DNA of 64,000 nt from positions 682,001-746,000 of the forward strand of contig NZ_JAMXOF010000001.1 of the NCBI RefSeq assembly GCF_024055595.1, given 5' to 3'. A program made the position numbers and the translations under genes. The notes under the pieces were generated by a model. That model searched no databases. It saw only the letters and a list, made by a program, of their open reading frames with translations, and was not told the DNA's origin. The DNA is from Mucilaginibacter aurantiaciroseus. Lineage in GTDB: Bacteria > Bacteroidota > Bacteroidia > Sphingobacteriales > Sphingobacteriaceae. The stretch's first letter is position 1. Every line of letters begins with the position of its first letter. Positions 1 through 9,077 of the stretch are shown here, in pieces.

Positions 1-553
1 GAACCGGCGCATCGCCATCAGGAACATGGCCCTTATTTTAGGCAGCGCGGCAATTTTGCCGTCGTGCCTAACAGATAAGGGTAAACCTGTTGTACAGCTA
101 AAAAAGCTTAAGGTAGATGCCGATCAGGAAAAAGTGGTTAACAACCTTGCCGAAACCATCCTGCCAAAAACAGATACCCCGGGTGCTGCCGAGTTAGGCA
201 TCAACCTGTTTGTTTTTAAAATGATAGATGATTGCTACGACAAAGAGCACCAGGCCGATTTTATAAAAGGCCTTTGCGATTTTGCGGATGCCGCCAAAAA
301 ACAACTCGGTAAATCGTTTAACGAAGCCACCGTTGCAGAACGCACAGCTTTTGTAAATACTGTTGATATTAACGCTAAAAACGAAAAATACAAGGATGTT
401 ACAAAGCTTACCGCTTTTTACAAAATGGTAAAAGACCAAACCGTGTTTGGTTACACTACGTCTAAATATTTTATGACGAAGCAAATAGTTTATGAATTGG
501 TTCCGGGCAGGTACAACGCGTACTTCCCTGTTAAAAAGCTTGCAGCAGTATAA
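1..553 (+). CDS. Gluconate 2-dehydrogenase subunit 3 family protein (hitch-hiker subunit), start at window edge
   Basis: Small partner subunit for the GMC dehydrogenase that follows. The first internal ATG is at base 26, but the frame stays open to the edge: codons from base 2 read NRRIAIRN, and base 1 is G, so the real ATG very probably begins two bases outside the window, giving MNRRIAIRNM. That restores a twin-arginine pair at residues 3-4 and a lipobox-like LPSC with Cys at 23, which suggests Tat export and lipid anchoring. The length (about 183 residues) fits the family. It overlaps the GMC gene by one base, so the two are translationally coupled. In related FAD sugar dehydrogenases this subunit carries the signal peptide for the catalytic subunit. 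The substrate is unknown. Confidence 0.88.
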   Translation, partial: NRRIAIRNMALILGSAAILPSCLTDKGKPVVQLKKLKVDADQEKVVNNLAETILPKTDTPGAAELGINLFVFKMIDDCYDKEHQADFIKGLCDFADAAKKQLGKSFNEATVAERTAFVNTVDINAKNEKYKDVTKLTAFYKMVKDQTVFGYTTSKYFMTKQIVYELVPGRYNAYFPVKKLAAV

Positions 554-2268
554 TGGCAAATTTAAATATAGATAGTATTAAGGACCGTACGTTTGATGCC
601 ATTGTTATAGGCTCGGGCATGAGTGGTGGCTGGGCCGCGAAAGAATTTACCGATAAAGGCCTTAAAACCCTGGTTTTGGAGCGTGGCCGCGATGTAAAGC
701 ATTTAAAAGATTACCCAACAACAAACTTATATCCATGGGAGTTTCCGCATCATGGCGTTTTGCCCGATGATGTGCAGAAAGCAAACCCCATAGTGAACCG
801 TTGCTATGCCTTTGGCGAGGATGCGGCCCACTTTTTTGTAAAGGATGCCGAGCACCCTTATGTGCAGGAAAAACCTTTCGACTGGATCCGCGGGTACCAA
901 ACCGGTGGTAAATCCTTGTTATGGGCACGCCAAACCCAACGTTGGAGCGAGTTTGATTTTGAAGGCCCCGCACGTGATGGTTTCGCGGTAGACTGGCCTA
1001 TCCGCTACGCGGATATTGCACCATGGTACAGTTATGTAGAAAAATTCGCTGGTATCTCGGGTAACCGAGATGGCCTGGCAGAACTGCCCGATGGTGAGTT
1101 TTTACCTGCATTCCCGTTAAACGCGGTGGAGACATTCTTTAGTAACCACATTAAAAAAAATTATAAGAACAGGCACGTAATAAGCGCCCGTTGCGCACAC
1201 TTATCAAAACCAAACCAGATCCACCTGGACCAGGGCAGGGGGCAATGCCAGGAGCGTATCCTTTGCCAGCGCGGCTGCCCGTTTGGCGGGTACTTTAGTG
1301 CTAACTCATCTACTATTCCATGGGCGTTACGCTCGGGGCATTGCACGTTGAGGCCGCATTCGGTTGTGGAGTCTATCATCTACGATGAGAAAAAGGGCAA
1401 GGCTACGGGCGTAAGGGTTATTGATGCCAACACCAAAGAAGCGATAGAATATTATGCCAACGTTATTTTTGTAAATGCGGCGGCTTTAAATAGTAACCTC
1501 ATACTGCTTAATTCAACATCGCACCGTTTCCCTAATGGTTTGGGTAACGATAGCGGTACGTTGGGTAAATACGTAGCATTCCATAATTATTCGGCACATA
1601 TAAATGCCGAGTATGACGGGGCTAAGGAATGGACCACTGATGGCCGTAACCCGGCTGGTGGTGGTTATATGCCTCGTTTCAGAAATGTTTATAAGCAGGA
1701 AACTAACTTTTTACGCGGTTACGCGGCAGGCTTTAGCGCTTATCGCTGGGAGCAGCACAGCAGCGACGGCATTGGCGAAGATCTAAAAAAGAACCTCGTT
1801 AAAAAAGACCTGAGCGGCTGGCACGTAGGCTCGCACATGATGGGCGAAACCATCCCTAAGGAAACGAACTTCGTAGCGTTAGATAAATCGCTGAAAGATC
1901 CTTTCGGAGTACCTCAATTGAGAATTTCGGTTGATTATGATGACAACGACGAGAAAATGAAAAAGGATTACGTGGAGCAGATGACAGAAATGTTTACCTC
2001 GGCCGGTTTCAAAAATATCCAGGCATCAACCGACCACCGGGCACCGGGGCTAGATATTCACGAAATGGGTGGCGTACGGATGGGTAAAGACCCAAAAACA
2101 TCAATGCTTGATAAATGGCATCGCCTGCACGCTTGTTCAAACGTTTACGTTACAGATGGCGCGAGCATGACATCAACAGGCTGCCAAAATCCATCGCTTA
2201 CCTACATGGCCTTTACTGCCCGCGCGGTAGACCATGCAATAGGCGAAATGAAAAAGGGGAATATATAA
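553..2268 (+). CDS. GMC-family FAD sugar dehydrogenase, catalytic subunit
   Basis: Flavoprotein of 571 residues that probably oxidises a sugar or glycoside hydroxyl to a ketone. The FAD-binding GxGxxG motif is at about residues 20-25. The GMC C-terminal signature HEMGGVRMG gives a candidate active-site His503, and the NPSLTYMA motif gives Asn546. Cysteines C232, C238 and C242 (C-x5-C-x3-C-P) resemble the 3Fe-4S ligands of bacterial FAD glucose dehydrogenase alpha subunits; this is inference from spacing. There is no signal peptide, which fits co-export with the preceding Tat-type subunit, whose stop codon overlaps this start. The nearby cytochrome c at 8597 could be the electron acceptor. Gluconate-2-dehydrogenase-type or glucoside 3-dehydrogenase activity are both possible. 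Confidence 0.9.
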   Translation: MANLNIDSIKDRTFDAIVIGSGMSGGWAAKEFTDKGLKTLVLERGRDVKHLKDYPTTNLYPWEFPHHGVLPDDVQKANPIVNRCYAFGEDAAHFFVKDAEHPYVQEKPFDWIRGYQTGGKSLLWARQTQRWSEFDFEGPARDGFAVDWPIRYADIAPWYSYVEKFAGISGNRDGLAELPDGEFLPAFPLNAVETFFSNHIKKNYKNRHVISARCAHLSKPNQIHLDQGRGQCQERILCQRGCPFGGYFSANSSTIPWALRSGHCTLRPHSVVESIIYDEKKGKATGVRVIDANTKEAIEYYANVIFVNAAALNSNLILLNSTSHRFPNGLGNDSGTLGKYVAFHNYSAHINAEYDGAKEWTTDGRNPAGGGYMPRFRNVYKQETNFLRGYAAGFSAYRWEQHSSDGIGEDLKKNLVKKDLSGWHVGSHMMGETIPKETNFVALDKSLKDPFGVPQLRISVDYDDNDEKMKKDYVEQMTEMFTSAGFKNIQASTDHRAPGLDIHEMGGVRMGKDPKTSMLDKWHRLHACSNVYVTDGASMTSTGCQNPSLTYMAFTARAVDHAIGEMKKGNI

Positions 2269-2345
2269 GCCCCACCTAAATCCTCACCCGAAAGGAACAC
2301 GATAAAGCCCCTCTCTACCGAAGAAAGGTTGGGGAGAGGTTTATT
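2269..2345. repeat. Palindromic intergenic repeat, family D
   Basis: Starts directly after the GMC stop codon. It contains the CCTAAATCCTCACCC head and a hairpin formed by CCTCTCTACC and a GGTTGGGGAGAGG arm. The same head-and-arm layout recurs at 31623-31710 and 41155-41238, and more weakly at 11240-11273. It lies between two GMC genes and could act as an attenuating hairpin. The remaining bases to the next gene (2346-2447) are A/T-rich with no recognised signal. Confidence 0.6.
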
Positions 2346-2447
2346 GTGTATAAAAAACACAATGAAAAAAGTTTGTAAAATAATTTTTATTCATACATTA
2401 GACGGAACAACCAATTACTAAAACATTTTATTAAACGCTATACTTTT

Positions 2448-4127
2448 ATGTCTACAAACACTTATGACGCTATTGTCATTGGTTCAGGAATTTCAGGCGG
2501 CTGGGCTGCTAAAGAACTGACCGAGAAGGGCTTAAAAACCATCATGTTGGAGCGCGGTAAAAATATCGAGCACATCAAAGATTACGTAAACGCAAACAAA
2601 GGCCCGTGGGAATTTGAACACAGGGGCGGCCGTACGCAACAAATGATTGATGATTACCCGGTATTAAAACGCGATTATCCACTAAATGAGACCAATCTGG
2701 ATTTTTGGACCAACGAAAAAGAAAGTCCGTACACAGAAATTAAGCGTTTCGACTGGTTTAGGGGTTACCAGGTAGGTGGCCGTTCATTAATGTGGGGCCG
2801 TCAATCTTACCGCTGGCACGATACCGATTTTGAAGCTAACGCTAAAGACGGCATAGGTACAGACTGGCCTATCCGTTATAAAGACCTGCACGACTGGTAT
2901 GGTTATGCAGAGCGCTTTGCAGGTATCTCCGGTAACAAAGATGGCGTTCCAATTCTTCCGGATGGCGATTTTATGCCGCCGATGGAAATGAACATTGTTG
3001 AAAAAGATGTTCAGAAACGTTATAAAGAGTTTTATAAAGATACCCGTCACTTTGTAATTGGCCGTACAGCCAACATCACCGTGCCGCATAACAACCGTAC
3101 AAATTGCCAGTACCGTAACAAGTGTTGGTTAGGCTGTCCGTTTGGTGCGTATTTCAGTACACAATCTGCTACTTTACCGGCTGCTGTGGCAACTGGTAAC
3201 TTAACCCTTCGCCCATGGTCTATCGTAACCAAGATCCTTTACGATAAAAACACCAAGAAAGCTAAAGGCGTTGAAGTATTGGATGCTGAAACCAACAAAA
3301 CATATGAATTTTTCGCAAAGATAGTTTTCGTTAACGCATCGGCACTAAACAGCGCCTGGGTGTTAATGAACTCTGCTACCGACGTATGGGAAGGCGGCTT
3401 AGGCAGCAGCAGCGGCCAGCTTGGTCATAACGTGATGGACCACCACTTAGGTGTTGGTGCTGGTGGCCGTGTAGAAGGCTTTGAAGATAAATACACTTTT
3501 GGCCGCAGGGCTAATGGTATATACATACCACGTTACCGTAACTTAAATGGCGAAAAACGCGATTACATTCGTGGATTTGGTTACCAGGGTGGCGGTAGCC
3601 GCAGCGGTTGGAGCCGTGATATTGCCGAATTAAACATCGGTGGCGATTTTAAAGATGCTTTAACTGAACCGGGAAGCTGGGGATTTGGTATGGGCGGTTT
3701 TGGTGAAACATTGCCGTATCACGAAAACAAGATCACACTCGACAAAACCAACAAAGATAAATGGGGCTTGCCTATCCTGGCTTTTGATGTAGAGTGTAAA
3801 GATAACGAGCGTAAGATGCGTATCGATATGATGAACGATGCAAAAGAAATGCTGGAAAATGCAGGCGTTAAAGATGTAAAATCTTACACAACTGACCCTG
3901 TATTAGGCCGTGGTATCCACGAAATGGGTACGGCACGTATGGGCCGCGATCCAAAATCATCTGTATTGAATGGCAACAATCAGGTTTGGGATGCCAAAAA
4001 CGTATTTGTTACAGATGGTGCGGCAATGGCATCGTCAGCCTGCCAAAACCCGTCGCTTACTTACATGGCGCTTACAGCCCGTGCGGTAGACTTCGCGGTA
4101 AAAGAACTTAAGAAAGGTAATATTTAA
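2448..4127 (+). CDS. GMC-family FAD sugar dehydrogenase, catalytic subunit (second copy)
   Basis: A 559-residue paralogue of the gene at 553. The FAD motif IGSGISGGWAAKE is at about residues 11-23. The active-site pair is His491 (HEMGTARMG) and Asn534 (QNPSLTYMA). The putative 3Fe-4S cysteine trio is C220, C226, C230 with the same x5/x3 spacing. It lacks a signal peptide. Its likely hitch-hiker partner is the subunit-3 gene at 5633, two genes downstream, with a Gfo/Idh/MocA gene between. The two GMC enzymes are clearly diverged, so they probably differ in substrate. The 179-base gap upstream carries a palindromic repeat, so expression may be partly separate from the first pair. Confidence 0.9.
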   Translation: MSTNTYDAIVIGSGISGGWAAKELTEKGLKTIMLERGKNIEHIKDYVNANKGPWEFEHRGGRTQQMIDDYPVLKRDYPLNETNLDFWTNEKESPYTEIKRFDWFRGYQVGGRSLMWGRQSYRWHDTDFEANAKDGIGTDWPIRYKDLHDWYGYAERFAGISGNKDGVPILPDGDFMPPMEMNIVEKDVQKRYKEFYKDTRHFVIGRTANITVPHNNRTNCQYRNKCWLGCPFGAYFSTQSATLPAAVATGNLTLRPWSIVTKILYDKNTKKAKGVEVLDAETNKTYEFFAKIVFVNASALNSAWVLMNSATDVWEGGLGSSSGQLGHNVMDHHLGVGAGGRVEGFEDKYTFGRRANGIYIPRYRNLNGEKRDYIRGFGYQGGGSRSGWSRDIAELNIGGDFKDALTEPGSWGFGMGGFGETLPYHENKITLDKTNKDKWGLPILAFDVECKDNERKMRIDMMNDAKEMLENAGVKDVKSYTTDPVLGRGIHEMGTARMGRDPKSSVLNGNNQVWDAKNVFVTDGAAMASSACQNPSLTYMALTARAVDFAVKELKKGNI

Positions 4128-4149
4128 CAGTATTGAAATTCGACTTACA

Positions 4150-5589
4150 ATGACTGAAGAGAAAGAAACCATAACGAACGAGGAATCAAACCCCTCGAGA
4201 AGGAACTTTATAAAATCGGGTGCATTAGCCGCCGCGGGCTTTATGATTGTGCCACGTTTTGTATTAGGCGGAACCGGTTACACCGCACCAAGCGATATGC
4301 TTAATGTTGCAGGTGTAGGTGCCGGCGGTAAGGGCGAAAGTGATATTGCGAACTTTGCTAAAAGCGGAAAAGCTAATATTGCTTTCCTGTGCGACGTTGA
4401 CGACCGTAGCGCAGCAAAATCAAGAGCGGCATTCCCCAAAGCTAAGTACTATAAGGACTGGCGCGAGATGTACGATAAAGAGCACAAGCATTTTGATGCC
4501 GTGTCTGTATCAACTCCAGATCATAACCACGCTATTATAGCTTACAATGCTATGGCGCAGGGCAAACACGTTTACGTGCAAAAACCCCTAACGCATGATA
4601 TTTGGGAAGCCCGTTTATTAACGGATGCTGCCAAGAAATTTAAGGTGGTTACCCAAATGGGTAACCAGGGTGCATCAAATGATGGTACCCGTTTAATGGC
4701 CGAATGGTACGATGCAGGCCTTATTGGCGATGTGGATACTATTTACTGCTGGACTAACCGCCCGGTATGGCCGCAAGGCATCAAATGGCCCGATCCAAGC
4801 CAAAATATACCAAAAGAACTGGATTGGGACCTGTGGTTAGGTACAGCACCTAAAAAGGATTACGTTGAAAAACTTGTTCCCTTTAACTGGCGTGGCTGGT
4901 GGGATTATGGAACCGGCGCCCTTGGCGATATGGGTTGCCACCTGGTTGAAGCCCCTTTCCGTGTGTTAGGCCTTCAGTATGTTAAAGATGTACAGGCAAG
5001 TGTTGGTAGTGTTTATGTTGATTCGTTTAGGAAAGGATCGTTCCCTGAGAGCTGCCCTCCATCAAGCCATATCACGTTAACATTCCCAAAAACAGCCAAA
5101 ACAAAAGGTGATGTTACCCTTCACTGGATGGATGGTGGTATCCAACCGGAAAGACCTGAAGAGCTTGGCCCTAACGAAAAATGGGGTGGCGAAGAAGGTA
5201 ACGGTACGTTATTTATTGGTTCAAAAGGTAAAATGTACGCCAGTACTTATTCTGATGCGGCTACTTTGTTGCCAAAAGAGCGTACCAAAGATGCGAAGGC
5301 ACCTCAAAAATACAAACGTGTACCGGGTGGCGCTAACGGCCACTACGCGCAGTGGGTAGAGGCATGTTTAGCAGGTTACGGTAAAATGGAAGTAAGCTCT
5401 CCGTTTGAAGTTGCCGGCCCGCTTACCGAGGCGTTACTGATGGCTAATTTAGCGGTACGTGGCCATGATCTTAAAGGCGGTGAATTTAAATACACATGGG
5501 ATAACAATGCCATGAAGGTTACCAACTTTGATGCTGTTAACCAGTACGTTAAACGCCAATACCCTGCGGGTTTTGAGCTGAAGGCTTAG
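4150..5589 (+). CDS. Exported Gfo/Idh/MocA family oxidoreductase
   Basis: NAD(P)-dependent sugar oxidoreductase of 479 residues. A twin-arginine signal is visible: R17-R18 followed by a hydrophobic stretch up to about residue 42, so it is probably exported with its cofactor already bound. The Rossmann motif GVGAGGKG begins near residue 57. The usual EKP motif appears as QKP in VYVQKPLTHD. The long C-terminal part (about 200-450) is the substrate domain typical of secreted Bacteroidota members. It starts 22 bases after the second GMC gene and ends 43 before the second small subunit, so it lies inside that operon. It may act on keto-glycosides made by the GMC enzymes, either by reduction or by redox-neutral cleavage as in family GH109; the sequence cannot decide. 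Confidence 0.86.
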   Translation: MTEEKETITNEESNPSRRNFIKSGALAAAGFMIVPRFVLGGTGYTAPSDMLNVAGVGAGGKGESDIANFAKSGKANIAFLCDVDDRSAAKSRAAFPKAKYYKDWREMYDKEHKHFDAVSVSTPDHNHAIIAYNAMAQGKHVYVQKPLTHDIWEARLLTDAAKKFKVVTQMGNQGASNDGTRLMAEWYDAGLIGDVDTIYCWTNRPVWPQGIKWPDPSQNIPKELDWDLWLGTAPKKDYVEKLVPFNWRGWWDYGTGALGDMGCHLVEAPFRVLGLQYVKDVQASVGSVYVDSFRKGSFPESCPPSSHITLTFPKTAKTKGDVTLHWMDGGIQPERPEELGPNEKWGGEEGNGTLFIGSKGKMYASTYSDAATLLPKERTKDAKAPQKYKRVPGGANGHYAQWVEACLAGYGKMEVSSPFEVAGPLTEALLMANLAVRGHDLKGGEFKYTWDNNAMKVTNFDAVNQYVKRQYPAGFELKA

Positions 5590-5632
5590 TAATAAAAAAC
5601 AATTAAAATATTAACTCATAATTCTATAAAAA

Positions 5633-6205
5633 ATGAATAGAAGAGACGCGATAAGCAGAGTTGGTTTGATACTTGGAGGAACGGTAATAGGTGCCGAGTT
5701 CTTCATATCAGGCTGTAAATCCGGAAGCAAGGTTAACACAGATGACCTTTTTTCAAAAGAAACCACCGCATATTTAAATGAGGTTGGCGAAACTATTTTA
5801 CCAGAAACCAAAACCCCGGGTGCTAAAGCGGCAAACGTTGGTGGTTTTATGGCCATTATGGTACGTGATTGCTACACGGCAGCTGACCAGAAGATCTTCA
5901 ATAAAGGTTTATCTCAGCTAAACGAAGCAACCGACAAAAAGTTTAAAAAGAGCTTTATGGAAGCAGACGCCAAGCAACGTACCGAGATTTTGACCGACCT
6001 TGACAAAGAAGCAAAGGAATACTCAAAAACTAAAAAACCTGAAGATCCTAACCACTACTTCACCATGATTAAACAATTAACCCTGCTGGGTTTCTTCACA
6101 TCAGAAGAAGGCGCTACAAAAGCATTACGCTACGTAGCGGTACCGGGAAAATATGATGGAAACTATCCCTACAAAAAAGGGGACAGGGCCTGGGCACTTT
6201 CATAG
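5633..6205 (+). CDS. Gluconate 2-dehydrogenase subunit 3 family lipoprotein (second hitch-hiker subunit)
   Basis: A 190-residue small subunit related to the first gene of the window. The N-terminus has NRR at residues 2-4, a hydrophobic segment, and a good lipobox ISGC with Cys28, which points to Tat export and lipid anchoring. Shared family features include ETILPETKTPGAKAA near residue 55 and the GYT/GFFTSE-type segment. It is the last gene before a strong terminator at 6219, so it closes the first transcription block. The most likely partner is the GMC enzyme at 2448. Confidence 0.88.
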   Translation: MNRRDAISRVGLILGGTVIGAEFFISGCKSGSKVNTDDLFSKETTAYLNEVGETILPETKTPGAKAANVGGFMAIMVRDCYTAADQKIFNKGLSQLNEATDKKFKKSFMEADAKQRTEILTDLDKEAKEYSKTKKPEDPNHYFTMIKQLTLLGFFTSEEGATKALRYVAVPGKYDGNYPYKKGDRAWALS

Positions 6206-6218
6206 GACATTATAAAAT

Positions 6219-6250
6219 AAGCCTTTCCGTTCCTGCGGAAGGGCTTTTGT
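6219..6250 (+). terminator. Rho-independent terminator
   Basis: A hairpin with AAGCCTTTCCG and CGGAAGGGCTT arms is followed by TTTTGTTTTT, 13 bases after the subunit-3 stop. It ends the first block. Bases 6272-6314 hold a second, imperfect inverted repeat (CTTTTAAATCC...GCTTAAAAG) just ahead of the next gene. Confidence 0.8.
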
Positions 6251-6328
6251 TTTTAATTCTAAATTTTATACTTTTAAATCCTCCCTGCTAACTTGCGGGG
6301 CAGGGCTTAAAAGTTTATCTACCATAAT

Positions 6329-7498
6329 ATGAGTAACAGAAAATTGCGCATGGGCATGATCGGGGGCGGAAAGGATGCCTTTATCGGGGCCATCCACCGT
6401 ATTGCAGCCAACATGGACGGCCAAATTGATTTAGTATGCGGTGCACTAAGCATGCATGCCGATGTAGCACAGGAAAGCGGCAAACTGCTTTTTTTAGCTC
6501 CCGACAGAATTTACGACACCTATGATGATATGTTTAAAGCTGAGGCTCAAAAGCCGGCGGATGAACGTATGGACTTTGTAACCATTGTTACACCAAACTT
6601 TGCCCACTTTGCCCCGGCAATGCAGGCTTTAGAGAATGGCTTTAACGTGGTGGTAGAAAAACCCGTAACTTTTACATTAGAAGAAGCCCAGCAGCTAAAA
6701 GCTAAGGTTGAAGAAACCGGCCTGATGTTGTTACTTACTCACACTTACGCTGGTTACCCAATGGTAAAAGAGGCCAGGCAGCTTGTTAAAAGCGGTAAGC
6801 TTGGTAAAGTTAGAAAGATTTATGTTGAGTATATGCAGGGCTGGTTAAGCCGCTTGTCTGAACGTGAGGGAAATGCCGGCGCAGCATGGCGTACAGATCC
6901 TAAAAAATCGGGTAAAAGTGGATGTATGGGCGATATTGGTACACACGCAGCCCACCTTGCCGAATATATTTCAGGTTTGAAGATTACGGAGCTTAATGCT
7001 TCCTTAAATATTGTGGTTGATGGCCGTATGCTTGATGATGACGGCGCGGTACTTTTACGCTTTGAAGAAGGCGCTACAGGTACACTGATCGCATCGCAAG
7101 TTGCAGCAGGTGAGGAGAACGCCCTTAAGATCCGTGTGTACGGTGAAGAAGGTAGTTTAGAATGGGCCCAGATGGAGCCAAATACCCTAACCGTGAAATG
7201 GATAGACAAACCTGCCGAAACTTTACGCGCAGGTAGCAACTATGCCGACAGATTATCAACCTACGCTACATCAAACTGCCGCACACCGGGAGGCCACCCT
7301 GAAGGTTATTTAGAAGCTTTCGGTAACTTATACCGCAATTTCGCTTTAGCGCTTAGTGCTAAAATAGAAGGAGTGGAACCAAATGCCGAATGGCTCGATT
7401 TCCCGTCTATCGACGATGGTATCAGGGGCATGGCATTTATAAACAATGTTGTTGCATCAAACGAGAGCAACGAGAAGTGGACAAAATATACTATCTAA
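6329..7498 (+). CDS. Gfo/Idh/MocA family oxidoreductase (cytosolic)
   Basis: Sugar oxidoreductase of 389 residues without a signal peptide. The Rossmann start is GMIGGGKDAFIG at residues 9-20. The EKP motif is in VVEKPVTFTL near residue 112. The GDIGTHAAH segment near 203-211 supplies the conserved histidine of the substrate domain. It follows a terminator, so it probably heads a second transcript, and it is only 3 bases from the TIM-barrel isomerase at 7502. The pair suggests cytosolic processing of an oxidised or rare sugar or inositol-like compound. The exact substrate cannot be read from sequence. Confidence 0.88.
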   Translation: MSNRKLRMGMIGGGKDAFIGAIHRIAANMDGQIDLVCGALSMHADVAQESGKLLFLAPDRIYDTYDDMFKAEAQKPADERMDFVTIVTPNFAHFAPAMQALENGFNVVVEKPVTFTLEEAQQLKAKVEETGLMLLLTHTYAGYPMVKEARQLVKSGKLGKVRKIYVEYMQGWLSRLSEREGNAGAAWRTDPKKSGKSGCMGDIGTHAAHLAEYISGLKITELNASLNIVVDGRMLDDDGAVLLRFEEGATGTLIASQVAAGEENALKIRVYGEEGSLEWAQMEPNTLTVKWIDKPAETLRAGSNYADRLSTYATSNCRTPGGHPEGYLEAFGNLYRNFALALSAKIEGVEPNAEWLDFPSIDDGIRGMAFINNVVASNESNEKWTKYTI

Positions 7499-7501
7499 CA
7501 C

Positions 7502-8554
7502 ATGACTACCATTAAAGGACCGGCCATATTTTTAGCCCAGTTTATTGGTGACGAAGCACCGTTTAACGATCTGAAGTCGATTTGCCAGTGGGCAGCCGGT
7601 TTAGGTTACAAAGGTGTGCAGCTGCCAACCAATGATCTGCGCTTTATCGACCTGCAAAAAGCGGCCGATAGCAAAACCTACGCCGACGAGATAAAAGGTA
7701 TTGTGAACGAAGCCGGTTTAGAAATTACTGAGCTGTCTACACATTTACAAGGCCAATTAGTAGCGGTTAACCCTGCTTACGATAGCCTGTTCGACGCCTT
7801 TGCACCCGCACAGGTTAAAGGCAACCCTGCCGAAAGGCAAAAATGGGCGGTATCGCAGTTACATGCAGCAGCCAAAGCATCAAAAAACCTGGGCTTGGAT
7901 GCGCACGTTACCTTTAGTGGTGCGCTTATCTGGGGCATGGTTTATCCATGGCCGCAGCGCCCCGCAGGTTTGGTTGATGCTGCTTTTGACGAGCTTGCCA
8001 AACGCTGGGAACCGATCCTGAACGTATTTGACGAGAACGGGATTGACCTTTGCTACGAGATCCACCCGGGCGAAGACCTGCATGACGGTGTGAGCTACGA
8101 AAGATTTTTGAGCAAAGTAAACAACCATAAGCGTGCTAATTTGTTATATGATCCATCGCACTTTGTATTGCAGGCGATGGATTACCTGGAATACATCGAC
8201 ATTTACCACGAACGCATCAAAATGTTCCACGTAAAGGATGCCGAGTTTAACCCTACGGGCAGGCAAGGTGTTTACGGTGGCTATGCCGACTGGATCGACC
8301 GCGCAGGCCGTTTCCGCTCGTTAGGAGATGGGCAGGTTGATTTTAAAGGTATCTTTAGCAAGCTAACCCAGTACGATTACAAAGGCTGGGCAGTGCTGGA
8401 GTGGGAGTGTGCCTTAAAAAACTCGGAAGATGGCGCCCGCGAAGGCGCGCAGTTCATCAAAAACCATATCATCAGGATAACAGATCGTGCCTTTGATGAT
8501 TTCGCGGCATCGGGCAGCGATGACGCATTTAACAGATCACTAATTGGATTATAA
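7502..8554 (+). CDS. Sugar phosphate isomerase/epimerase family TIM-barrel protein (cytosolic)
   Basis: A 350-residue AP-endonuclease-2-like TIM barrel. The metal ligands of the family are visible in order: Glu in CYEIHPGED, Asp in LLYDPSHF, His in FHVKDAEF and Glu in AVLEWECAL. There is no signal peptide. It is coupled to the Gfo/Idh/MocA gene upstream by a 3-base gap, a common Bacteroidota pairing. It probably isomerises, epimerises or dehydrates a sugar derivative produced by that oxidoreductase. Confidence 0.86.
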   Translation: MTTIKGPAIFLAQFIGDEAPFNDLKSICQWAAGLGYKGVQLPTNDLRFIDLQKAADSKTYADEIKGIVNEAGLEITELSTHLQGQLVAVNPAYDSLFDAFAPAQVKGNPAERQKWAVSQLHAAAKASKNLGLDAHVTFSGALIWGMVYPWPQRPAGLVDAAFDELAKRWEPILNVFDENGIDLCYEIHPGEDLHDGVSYERFLSKVNNHKRANLLYDPSHFVLQAMDYLEYIDIYHERIKMFHVKDAEFNPTGRQGVYGGYADWIDRAGRFRSLGDGQVDFKGIFSKLTQYDYKGWAVLEWECALKNSEDGAREGAQFIKNHIIRITDRAFDDFAASGSDDAFNRSLIGL

Positions 8555-8596
8555 ATAAAACGTAATAAAAACGCTCTAAAATAAACACAACGCAAA

Positions 8597-9031
8597 ATGA
8601 AAAAGGTATTCGTAATATTAGGTATAAGCCTGGCATTGGCAGCCTGTGGTGGCAACGCAACGCAAGGTGATAAAACGGACAGTGCAGCATCAAGCAACAA
8701 CAACGCTGTAGCACAACAAAGCAACGCGGCTAACAGTACAGCAGCAAATAAAATTGGTACCGATAACAACAGCGGTACGCCGGCCAACAAAGGCGAAGCA
8801 TTAATGGCAAACAGCGATTGTAACACCTGCCACAACGCGCAAAGTAAAGTTATTGGCCCTGCGCTGGTTGATATCGCCAAAAGATACAAGGAAAGCGATA
8901 TTGATATGCTGGCAGGAAAAATAATAAAAGGTGGTAGCGGTAACTGGGGATCCGTTGGTATGACAGGCCACCCTGACCTGCCTTTGGCCGATGCAAAAGA
9001 AATGGTTAAGTACATCTTAACCGTAAAATAA
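8597..9031 (+). CDS. Lipoprotein c-type cytochrome
   Basis: A 144-residue monohaem cytochrome. It has a signal peptide with lipobox LAAC (Cys17), then an Asn/Ala/Ser-rich linker to about residue 62. The single haem-binding motif CNTCH is at 75-79 and a likely axial methionine is in VGMTGHPDL at about 122. It should be anchored on the periplasmic face. In FAD-dependent sugar dehydrogenase complexes a cytochrome c subunit takes electrons from the flavin, so I infer that this is the acceptor for the GMC enzymes in the same island. It could also be a general carrier. Confidence 0.9.
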   Translation: MKKVFVILGISLALAACGGNATQGDKTDSAASSNNNAVAQQSNAANSTAANKIGTDNNSGTPANKGEALMANSDCNTCHNAQSKVIGPALVDIAKRYKESDIDMLAGKIIKGGSGNWGSVGMTGHPDLPLADAKEMVKYILTVK

Positions 9032-9077
9032 GTAAACCAACCTAACCAATTAATTTAAACCAAAACCAAAACCAATT

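Noticed and set aside
8377..9015. A long antisense open frame (about 212 codons) over the isomerase and cytochrome genes
   Set aside because: Both sense genes have clear motifs (metal ligands; CNTCH). The antisense product is low-complexity (Leu/Ala/Ser) with no recognisable domain.
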